The notes under the pieces are model-generated. The model saw only the letters and a program-made list of their open reading frames with translations. It was not told where the DNA came from and made no database searches. From Cristatella mucedo (lineage: Eukaryota; Bryozoa; Phylactolaemata; Cristatellidae): a stretch of DNA of 64,000 bases. Shown piece after piece: positions 55,925 through 64,000 of the stretch; position 1 is the stretch's first letter, and every line of letters begins with the position of its first letter. The stretch covers positions 13,707,001 to 13,771,000 of the forward strand of contig WPIO01000001.1 in the NCBI GenBank assembly GCA_009760855.2, written 5' to 3'. Position numbers and translations under genes: made by a program.

Positions 55925-57234
55925 GCAATAATAATAATAATATTACATTTGTTAAAGTGTCCTCAGATAACTCAAGGCTTAGTAGTAGCATGCTCAGCGA
56001 CAGCAAGCCTATTATGTTTAGAGATGTAATGCATGGTCAGCATGCAAATATGGTTAGTGGCAGCATGCGCAGTATCTGCATGCATAAGGACAAATCACAT
56101 GGAACCACTAAATGCTGCTGTGATAAATAGATGCGTTTTTAGCTTTTATGTAAATGTCATCAAGTCAGGGGATGTCGTGCTGCTAGTCTCAAGTGAGCTA
56201 GGCTGTGGGAGCATACAAACTAGAGGCACAGTATCCAAAAAATTTGATGTACATACGAGGTGTAGCTAAACGATTAGATTCAGAAAAGCAGGTGGTACGA
56301 TGCTTAGCCTGGTGGCAAGTAGATCTGAAAGGTAGGCTGGAGCAAGATAATGAAGGCACCTAAAAGTGAGTGACAGAACCTGGAAGTCGATGTGCTGCTT
56401 TACTGGGAGCAAATACAGGTCAGCCAGAAGTGGTCTGATGTGGCAACAGCAAAGCTCACGACAGACAAGCCTAGCTGCAGAATTTTGCACCAACTGTAAG
56501 TGCCTGACTGCACATGCCAGTAGACCAGCAAGCAGTGAGTTACAGAAGTCGAGATGGATGCTACAAATGCATAGACCAATTTGGATGTAGTATCAGTCTC
56601 TAAACAAGCCCGAATTATTGCCATGTTATGTAGCTGAAAGTAGGCTGCAGACTTGACTGTGGAGCTGATGTGGTCGTCTAATGAAAGATTACTTTGGAAC
56701 AGGATACCTAGATTTCGTGCAGATTCAACTGGAGACATGCTGGCAGAGTACATTTTGAGCTTTAGCCTTTCCAATTCCTGAATTACACTAGGTTTTGCCC
56801 ATAACTAGTAAGTTGGTTTTACCATTATTCAATTTAAGAAAGTTTGCTGACATCTATGTGCAGATGTCATCAATGCATGCAACAAGGGAGTTAAGAGAAT
56901 TCGACGTGCTGGAGGGCTGGAAGGCATCAAAGCAAAGGTACAACTGAGTGTCATCTGCATAGAAGTGAAAGCTTTGGTTGTGCATCGCAATCACATCGGC
57001 AAGAAGGAGAGTATAAACCGTGAAAAGAACCGGACCAAGCAGAGAGCCCTGAGGTACCCTATACTTCAGTGGTTCCTTGGATGATCTTTGTCCATTCACA
57101 TCAATACACTGAAGTCTCCCAGTGAAATGGGATCTGAACCATTGCAGGGCAGTACCAGTGATACCCAGGCGAGATGAGAGGTGCTCGAGAAGGACTTGGT
57201 GATCGATAGTATCAAAAGCTGCTGAAAGATAGGG
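55925..57234 (-). mobile_element. LINE-A, longest copy: L2/CR1-like non-LTR retrotransposon with partial reverse transcriptase
   Basis: Minus-strand order: LSAAFDTIDHQVLLEHLSSR (RT domain 3), VPQGSLLGPVLF (RT domain 4), FYADDTQLY (catalytic Y-A-D-D), NLGILFQSNLSLDDHISS (thumb region), PLLADLYLLPVKQHIDFQV (C-terminal region), 3' UTR and an (ATT)n tail near 55930. It is 5' truncated within RT domain 3 and damaged by frameshifts and stops. The YADDTQLY signature and microsatellite tail point to the L2/CR1/Rex1 group; the clade cannot be fixed without a tree. Confidence 0.88.
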
Positions 57235-57503
57235 CATATAATAATGGACGTGCATATTTTGACTCTTGCATATTGTATGATGAAGAGCCGAAGCTGTAAG
57301 ATTAATTCAGTACAAATTGTATTGCTACCAAATGTTGCCCTATTTGTGCCAGATAGTTATGTAGAGAGGGCTTTAAACCCTGCAATTTTTCTGCCGTTTG
57401 ATGACCAAGTTCTCAGCAACAGGAACCAAAAAAGCGATTCTGGCTTACCTGGCCAAACACTGTATTCTGAGCCAGCTTCATAACCAGTAATTTATCATTG
57501 CAG

Positions 57504-57575
57504 ATCATAGTAGCACGATGGCAGCATCAACAACTCACATGGAGAAAACTGCAGACCATAAGAGATCCACAGTAG
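57504..57575 (+). CDS. OXNAD1: OXNAD1-like exon with HMEKTADHKRS
   Basis: After a CATTGCAG acceptor; reads in-frame through ATG at 57518 to STTHMEKTADHKRSTV, ending at a GTACTG donor. An alternative donor four bases upstream is possible but would break phase with the next exon. Confidence 0.75.
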   Translation: MIVARWQHQQLTWRKLQTIRDPQ

Positions 57576-58854
57576 GTACTGCTAGATTGTGCCTAACTGG
57601 CCAAGATTGGCTGAATTTGCATCGCTAAGCAGTTAACATGCTTCCTTTAAACAAATGTAACGTGTCTGGAAAGAAATTTAGTTCTCTCGTGGTGCTATAC
57701 GAATGTCTTATTATTATTGCATTTTGAATTAAATCGCCTTTGGTTCTTCTGTTGTATATGATGTCATCAAAGCAACAGTGAGCTCAGTTACATCCATCAC
57801 ACCCTCGGTGAAGCTCGTACGCATACAAGTTAATGACTTGTGCACGTTTAAGGCTGGACAATGGTAATTGTGATTGTAGTTTACTATTGTCACAATGCAC
57901 GCAAAAATGACACATTCTTTTATCCATTGATAGTATGGCACGGGAACCTAGTTGCCATGTTCTTCTTTTTCAGCCAGTATGTTCTCAGGTACTAATGCTA
58001 CTGGATTATCTGTAGCCATTAGTGTGATGCTGATTAGTCGGTTGACTCACAGAGCAATCACGTGTGGTATACAAAAGTGGTTTGTGATTGGCAGAAATGC
58101 ATCAATAAGAGATGCAGTAAAATGCATAGCACCTATCAGCAAGCAGACTCATGGGATTGACTAATTGCTGTACATACATTTATTCACACATGTAATATCA
58201 GCCGATGGTAGTCTGTTTATGACTATGATGAAAAGACAGATGCATGTGTATAAAACTTGGCCAACAACAATAGCTATATGCATGTAAGCTTCTAGCTGTT
58301 GGATCTTGATGGTGGCATATGCATTTATGTGCAGGCATTTGTTGCTTTGTTGTTTTTAATTGCCAGTTGAACCACCGTAAGGCGGATGTGATTAAATGTC
58401 AAATGCTCTGGTGCTACATTATCACTTGGTTTGCTGAATGAGGTTTGCTCGGACTCCCGGTGACGAAGTCCTAAATGCTATTAGTGATTGACTTGATGAA
58501 TTATTACAGTATTCTATATAAAGAGAGGAGCTAGACGTTAAAGATGTTTTGTGGCTTTGGTTTATTAGTTTTTCAGGGCATGGTCGGTCCTTGATTGCCC
58601 CTGTATCACACAGTCGTCAAGTTTAGTGAGTTGTCTAGTGCCTGGATAGGGATTAAGTTCTCTCAGAGCAGTATGCAATCGACCTGTTATTATTATTATT
58701 ATCATCATTATCTTGTAAAGCACCCGCTGTTCTCGTGAATGCATCTCTGGTGAAACCAAGGGCGCGAGATCTTGCTGATGCTTATTTGATCATGGCACAT
58801 TGTCTTAAGTTCCTTATCTGGGGATGATCAGTATAATAAAAAACGACAATGGTA

Positions 58855-58901
<47 letters not shown>

Positions 58902-61900
58902 AGAGAGAGAGAAGTTTACGAAAAAGTTCCCAGTCAACCAGAGCTGCAAGGTTCTCCGAAATCCTTCGGCATAGCATCGGCTCATTTCCACTGGCTGCCG
59001 CCCTGTGACCACCTGAAAGCAATCGCCCAGTGTTATTGTTGTTAAGGGGGAAAGTCAAGAAAATACCTATAACATTTGTTCGACAATCGAATATGTGTTT
59101 ATGGTACCTTTCGAAAGACAAATATGTTAGAACTGGGATCAGAAGTTCTGACAACTTCCTCATGAAATGAAAAGTTCTGTATGCAAACCACGCCCAGCCC
59201 AGATGTAAACCGGAAGCAACACATCTACAAATAAAAGATTTACCGATCTCTGCATCATATGCGACTTGTATCCCAACATGTTGAACCTTGGTAGATCGCT
59301 ATAGATGCTTGAAACTTGTTGAGGTGCATACTTGTGACTTTTAAACAGCTTCATTTCCAGGGTTGGTTGGTGCTTTGTAAATTAAATAACAACTAATATT
59401 TCACGTATCGAAGTGAAATTTGAAATGTCAGTTCAGCTCTGCTTTTTTACCCCAGTTTTTAATATTTTTGATTTCAGTTTGATACAATTAGCTCCATATG
59501 TCCACGATTACGGAAAATAAAGCTCCAGGACGTTTGATGACGTATAGAGCCAAATGTATCAAACCGAAATCAAAAGTATTAAGAACTAGGGTAGAAAAAG
59601 CAAAGCTGAACTCGCATTTCAAATTTTATTCCGATACGTGAAATATTAGTTGAGTTATTTAATTTACAAGGCACCAACCAACCCTGGAAATGAAGCTGTT
59701 TAAAAGTCACAAGTATGCACCTCAACAAGTTTCAAGCATCTATAGCGATCTACCAAGATTCGACAAGTTGGGATACAAGTCGCATATGATGCAGAGATCG
59801 GTAAATCTTTTATTTGTAGATTTGTTGCTTCCGGTTTACATCCGGGTTAGACGTGGTTGGCATGACCAATTTTTCTTTCACGTGGAAGTCGTCAGAACTT
59901 CCGATCCCAGTTCTAACACATATATCTTTCGAAAAGTACCATTAGCACATATTTATTATTGGACAAATTTTATAGATATTTTCTAGACATTCCCCCTTGA
60001 GCACCTGGTGTATCGGTGGCTTTCGTGAGTCATATTTGCAAATGGTCAGGTCCATAAGCTGACTAAATCTGACTATAAATTGTAAGTGTGCATGCAGCGA
60101 AAGTGCTGTGAGCATGGCTACCTCCGCCACGGCTTGGCTCCTTCATACCTAGCTTAACTGCTGCATCAGTTTCAGCCTGTTCGTGCCCTCAGGTCCTGTG
60201 TGGACAATAAATTAGCTGTCCCATTCCTCTGCTTAAAGACAGTTAGCGACAGAAGCTTTAGCTCTGCAGGTCCTAGACTGTGGAAATCGCTTCCACAATT
60301 CTTACGCAACGACAACTACTCTCCTACTGCCGACTATGGCACATCCTTTTCAGCGGTCCTGAGCTGCTACTTCTATGCTACTCACTACCTCAACTGCTCT
60401 CCTGACCCTGCACACTTTCTCTTTGTTGCGTGAGATGAAGTCTGTTGGCTACCGAATGCGTACCGAAAGCCGCTTAGGCTGTGAGTGCGCTATACAAAAC
60501 TCTCCTGCATAGCACCCACATGGTCTTTATGACTTTGTGGAGTTACAGACGGAGATACATTACATTACATTACATTACATTACCTGCTTGCTGCTGTGCT
60601 ATCAGTAGAGCATTATATCGATAACCTAGAGGTTATAGGATTGGTTCATGCTTGTGGCAAAATCTTTTTCTGCATGCAGTTCCATAACAGGTGCCCTATG
60701 GTTGCTCTGCACTTTCATTTCACTACAGTTTGGGTAGCCCACTGACTTCTTCTAGATATCTTGGGATTGCTTCTTTTCTGGTTTGGCCAATCCCACGTCA
60801 GTACTGTAGGGCGCTGCTTTTACTGGTCTGCCAGTTCCACGTGTCCTCTGCCACTAAGCTCTTTTTTCTTTGTCAGGGTTGATCTTTTTCTACCTGGCGT
60901 TGACATAGTTGGAGGATACAGCATCTGTTCTGCCCCACAAACTTTGCTAAGTCAAGGCACTCTTGACCTTGCAGTAAAGCTGAGCAATCACCCTCCAGCC
61001 AAATGGATACATTCACAGGTACAGCGTATGAACCGAAAGCATAAGTTGTTGCTGCAGCTTTTATGGGCTCATAACATTGCTGATGCTGCTCTGTGTAGCT
61101 AGCCTAATAATAATAATAATAATAATACACTTGATATAGTGCCCTCAGAGAGCTCAATCTCTTTCTAGGCACTTTACATTTACTGGAAAGGAAGCACGAT
61201 CGACTGGTTAGTGGTAGCATGCTCAATAAACAACAAGAATAACATGGTTAGGGGTGACATGCACAGGGTCAGCATGTATGGTTTGTAGCAGAATGCATAA
61301 TGTCAGCATGCATAAGCACACAAAGGACGAATCACAAGGACCCACTAAATGCTGTGATAAATAGGTGCGTTTTTAGTTTCTTTTTAAATGTGGACAAGTC
61401 AGGAGATATCGTGACACAAGTTGGGAATGAGTACCAGGCTTGGGGAGCATATGAACTAAAGGCACTGCCTCCAAAGTAATTTAAGATTTTTAAGAGGTTT
61501 GGGTAAACAGTTAGATTCCGAAAAACAAGTTGTACGATGCTTAGCCTGGTGGTGAAGTATTTCTATTAGATAGGCTGGAGCAAATGAATGAAGGGATCTA
61601 AAAGTGAGTGACTAAACCTTGAAGTCGATGCGTTTTAGACAAGCCTGGCTGCAGAGTTTTGCACCAGCTGTAAGTGCCTGCATGACAAATCAGCCGACTC
61701 ACGAAAATCTGTCTGAGGTGGTAGCTCAGCATTAGGCAATGCATTGTATTGCTCGGCTCTCCCTGTCTCTGTCTGTCTGTCTCTCTGTCTGTCTGTCTGT
61801 CTCTCTGTCTCTCTCCCTCTCTCTCTCTCTCAACTTGGCTGGGGCTGCACGAGCCTGCCTGTCACGGAGGATTGGAGCCATGCATTATCTAAAATCGAGC

Positions 61901-63728
61901 CCTGACTACAATGCAGCCCGGGACATTTAAGTTTTGTCATTTCATCTGGTACAGATAAGTGCATGTACCATATATCCCGTGTGCTGTATATGTATCTTCT
62001 AGAACATGCAATTTCAGCCGAGTTAAGTTTTAGATGATGGAAGCTTTGGCAAATGATGGCTCATAGATTGCTCCAGGAGTGCTGTGGCTTCTGGTGATGC
62101 AGCAGCGTGTATATGAGTGAACACTTAGTACTGTGCTACGTCTCACCCGTGAGACCTTTGGTTGGATACCTTGGATTGAAGTACTTGTGCATTGCACAAA
62201 CTGACAACCTAAACTGCTGTCGAGCCACCACGTCAGATTAAAGCTGCATTATGTCTTAATTTAGTATGAACCAACACTTGTCTGGAATTATAAGTTGTTG
62301 ACCGAGCTGCTGCCATAAGGCACCAAACTGTAGGCTTGATGTAGCTAGCGATATTTCCCTATTGAAATTGCTGTTGCTATCATACCCCACGTTTGCTGAT
62401 TTGCTGTTTCTATTATACCTCCCCTCTAATTAAGGCTTGATAGATTATTCTTAACCATGCTGGTCCCAATCCAATTGCAATTATCTAAAGGCAAATACAC
62501 TGCCAGCTTTGGCCAGCTTAAGCCTTTGTCGTCCCTAGGATAATACTGAGCTCCAGCAGTCATGGCTGATCAGTAATGCTAAATGTGCAAGCAGTTTTGT
62601 TGCTGCAATCTTTGATGAGGTTGTGAGAAAAATAGTCAGCTTGGTCCTGTGGCTATGGAAGTCCTTCTGCTCCAGCAACTGACTCTCCTGATGACTCATG
62701 GTGCATTCTGTTCTGGACCATTCCAAAAAGGCACACCTGTTGTAGTGCTATCTGCCTGCAAGACTGGCACACAGTGACCCCCAACCCAACAACATTCTTA
62801 GTAGTGTGGACCAGTCTAAACTAGCACTATTATGGGGTGGCATTATTTCAGGTGGCACTACGATGGAGGGCATTACTGTGCCTGCCTAGGCTCATATCCT
62901 GATGGTGACATATATGTGTTTTTTGGAATGGCACAACACAAATTAAAGATCGTTGCCGGTAACTTGGACTTTGCTCTTTAGTTTCTGGCTATTTGCAGCA
63001 TCGGCACATGAGACACAATGCTACCAAGGCCAGCATGTGACAGTAATCTAAAGTACCCAGAGCCGCTCCCCTAGTCTTGAGAGGTGCATGAGTGTGACTA
63101 ACATGCACTGAACGCCAACCGTGCCACCGGGGAAGCATGGAGGACGGTGGAGCTGCAAGAGATCAGTGTGCAAAGCAACGTGAAAGAATGCACTGGGTAG
63201 TTTCGGGTTTGTTGCTAGTGTTGCACGTATTTATGCTCATTCCTTTGCCTCTTTCGAGATACGTTTACAAGATAAGATTAGATACAAGATACAAAATACT
63301 TACATTGAGTGGCTGCCACTATGTGGTCGATCGGTATGTGGTTCGGCTTTGCCAATTCAACCTCAGCGTTATGCCAATTGCTACTTTCCTGTAGCTGGAA
63401 TTCAGCCTACTCTCCTGTACTCAACCGATACGAAGGAGTTGCCCAGCACTATTACTGACATACTGACTCCTTGGCCCTTTGCTTTCTCTTTTAGTGCCGG
63501 CATGGTGCACGAGTTTCATTTCGAATCGGTGGAGACTTTTACTACGATGCTCAAGAGCTAGCCGGATATTCACATCTGCTACTCATAGCCGGAGGTGTGG
63601 GAATTAATCCTCTCTGCTCCATGTTTCGCGAAATTGCCTCTGAGAAAGATGCCGGTCACGGCTCGACACAGCACCTCAAAGTGTCGCTGCTATACAGTGC
63701 CTGCTCGGTGGCTGATTTGCAGTTTACA
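57504..63728 (+). CDS. OXNAD1: OXNAD1-like oxidoreductase NAD-binding protein, 3' end off the window
   Basis: Predicted ferredoxin-reductase-type flavin/NAD oxidoreductase; OXNAD1 is mitochondrial in mammals. Plus-strand exons: 57504-57575, 57773-57863, 60877-61018 and 63495-63728, all phase-compatible. Order: THMEKTADHKRS (close to the T/S-x-H-M-E-x-T-A start of the mature OXNAD1 fold), PSVKLVRIQVNDLCTFKAGQ, W-VDLFLPGVDIVGGYSICSA (flavin-binding barrel), AVKLSNHPPAKWIHSQ, VSFRIGGDFYYDAQELAGY, and LLLIAGGVGINPLCSMFREI (NAD-binding). The ORF is still open at a GTGAGT donor at 63729. An ATG occurs at 57518, but a leader exon upstream is likely and was not found. Confidence 0.92.
57640..57720 (+). 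repeat. LINE-A 3' tail fragment
   Basis: GCTTCCTTTAAACAAATGTA, GAAATTTAGTTCTCTCGTGG, TGCTATACGAATGTC and TTATTATTATT. It lies about 50 bp upstream of an OXNAD1 exon acceptor. Confidence 0.7.
57773..57863 (+). CDS. OXNAD1: OXNAD1-like exon, ITPSVKLVRIQV...FKAGQ
   Basis: Encodes TVSSVTSITPSVKLVRIQ and NDLCTFKAGQW (the Trp is split across the intron). F-x-A-G-Q-W is the flavin-domain strand of ferredoxin-reductase-like proteins. The donor is GTAATT. Confidence 0.85.
58620..58712 (+). repeat. SINE-A/LINE-A tail fragment
   Basis: AGTGCCTGGATAGGGATTAA, GTTCTCTCAGAGCAGTATGC and a (TTA)n tail to 58712. Confidence 0.65.
58855..58911 (+). repeat. (AT)n then (GA)n microsatellite
   Basis: About 22 AT units followed by five to six GA units. 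Confidence 0.97.
59044..59999 (+). mobile_element. Foldback (palindromic) element, copy 2
   Basis: Arms 59044-59515 and 59545-59999 are near-perfect reverse complements (for example TAGATCGCTATAGATGCTTG at 59291 and CAAGCATCTATAGCGATCTA at 59735). The ends are AAGGGGGAAAGTC and the complement of ACATTCCCCCTT. The loop is only about 30 nt. The arms carry identical short open frames (MKLFKSHKYAPQQVSS on both strands), which follow from the symmetry rather than from selection. No transposase. Lies in an OXNAD1 intron. Confidence 0.85.
60105..60584 (+). repeat. LINE-B 3' copy with (ATTAC)n tail
   Basis: A second non-LTR family. Encodes CHGLAPSYLA (with breaks), DNKLAVPFLCLKTVSDRSFS and SAGPRLWKSLPQFLRNDN, the usual LINE C-terminal pattern G-D-R-S-F-x-x-x-G-P-R-L-W-N-S-L-P. 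The 3' UTR then ends in four to five ACATT pentamers at 60557-60583. The copy at 234-485 is the same family. Confidence 0.8.
60585..60660 (+). other. Weak tRNA-like fragment
   Basis: CTGTGCTATCAGTAGAGCAT followed by AACCTAGAGGTTATAGGATT and GGTTCATGC has the order of a D arm, anticodon region and T loop, but too many mismatches for a tRNA. Probably a SINE head relic. Confidence 0.2.
60877..61018 (+). CDS. OXNAD1: OXNAD1-like exon, VDLFLPG...NHPPAKWIHSQ
   Basis: 142-nt exon after TTTGTCAG. Encodes VDLFLPGVDIVGGYSICSAP and DLAVKLSNHPPAKWIHSQ. F-x-x-P-G-V...G-G-Y/F-S-I-C-S is highly specific for OXNAD1. Confidence 0.93.
61105..61690 (-). repeat. LINE-A 3' copy, young-looking
   Basis: Seven AAT units at 61105-61127, then TGATATAGTGCCCTCAGAGA, GGGGTGACATGCACAGGGTC, GGACCCACTAAATGCTGTG, GAGCATATGAACTAAAGGCA and GGTTGGTGC-type upstream parts in family order. 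Inserted just after the OXNAD1 exon at 61018. Confidence 0.85.
61757..61832 (+). repeat. (CT/GTCT)n microsatellite
   Basis: CTGTCTGTCTGTCTCTCTGT-type alternation running into pure CT. Confidence 0.95.
61840..63494 (+). other. OXNAD1 intron with a possible Tc1/mariner trace
   Basis: 62815-62900 on plus encodes LALLWGGIISGGTTMEG, which recalls Tc1 V-W-G-G-I-S-x-x-G-x-T. No other transposase motif is certain. The rest holds nothing recognisable. Confidence 0.35.
63495..63728 (+). CDS. OXNAD1: OXNAD1-like exon, NAD-binding domain
   Basis: 234-nt phase-0 exon. Encodes GARVSFRIGGDFYYDAQE, LLLIAGGVGINPLCSMF and LKVSLLYSACSVADLQFT, then a GTGAGT donor. I-A-G-G-V-G-I-N-P is the NAD-pyrophosphate loop. 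Confidence 0.94.
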
Positions 63729-64000
63729 GTGAGTTGGGTGTCTCCAGGAAGGGAAGGATAGCATCAGCCTGTTTTTGGTGCTAGGACTTGGTCATTGCTG
63801 CTTACCGGTGCATATGGCATCGGTGCTTCTGAAGTATTTTAGCTTTACTATTTTGGTGACCGTCTGCCACAGACTGTCATCAATGAGTTACACGCCTGCA
63901 TGTGTGCTTGTGCGCTCACCAATGAGTAATCAAACTGTCATCAGTATATAGGGGTGTAAATGTTTGTATTTGTACATGTACATGTACGGCTTCCTTCTAT
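63729..64000 (+). other. OXNAD1 intron running off the right edge
   Basis: After the GTGAGT donor at 63729 no further exon of the gene is found; the C-terminal C-G-P-P-x-M segment typical of the family lies beyond the window. Confidence 0.5.

Noticed and set aside
59160-59986. Matching 64- and 98-residue open frames (MKLFKSHKYAPQQVSS...) on opposite strands
   Set aside because: They are the two arms of one palindrome; the shared frame follows from the symmetry, and copy 1 of the element has stops there.

Overview
This is eukaryotic, animal-type genomic DNA, not bacterial. Genes are split into short exons (70-235 nt) with clean GT...AG borders, separated by introns of up to about 8 kb that are full of transposon relics. 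I would guess an invertebrate metazoan because the proteins are animal-type and the repeats are L2/CR1-like LINEs, tRNA-derived SINEs, Tc1/mariner and hAT elements. The phylum cannot be settled from the sequence alone. Almost none of the long open frames are intact genes. The real genes had to be pieced together from exons with matching reading phase.

Layout. (1) 1525-4168, minus strand: the 5' seven exons of a secreted M14 zinc carboxypeptidase A/B with signal peptide and activation propeptide; its 3' exons were not found and probably lie left of the window. (2) 4169-10761: intergenic, with fragments of LINE-A and SINEs. (3) 10762 to about 45039, minus strand: one large gene of at least 15 exons for an AIFM3-like protein (Rieske 2Fe-2S domain followed by a two-dinucleotide-domain flavin oxidoreductase). 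Every exon junction keeps phase from the Rieske exon to the stop. Its introns hold most of the repeats, including a 0.9-kb palindromic foldback element, several hAT and Tc1 relics and an unusual A-B-A'-B' inverted duplication. (4) 45040-51883: CpG-rich, promoter-like DNA around 46.2-47.1 kb, then LINE copies. (5) 51884-52210, minus strand: mitochondrial ribosomal protein bL36m (MRPL36), intact on one coding exon, with a probable upstream leader exon near 53.2 kb. (6) 52211-57503: intergenic, containing a nested Tc1/hAT composite and the longest LINE copy, which carries part of a reverse transcriptase. (7) 57504 to beyond 63728, plus strand: an OXNAD1-like NAD-binding oxidoreductase that runs off the right edge. 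It holds a second copy of the foldback element in an intron.

Three of the four genes (AIFM3-like, MRPL36, OXNAD1-like) belong to families with mitochondrial or redox roles; the carboxypeptidase is unrelated. I see no sign of a functional cluster beyond ordinary animal gene order.

The repeat landscape is the most informative part of the window. One LINE family (LINE-A, about 17 truncated copies with (ATT)n tails) shares its 3' end with a tRNA-headed SINE family (SINE-A), the classic arrangement of a SINE that borrows LINE machinery. A second tRNA-headed family (SINE-B) has about ten copies. A short hAT element at 32885-33060 looks, from memory, very like the Charlie/SPIN-type non-autonomous elements of vertebrates, which would point to horizontal transfer. 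The foldback family and the A-B-A'-B' structure are the best candidates for something undescribed.
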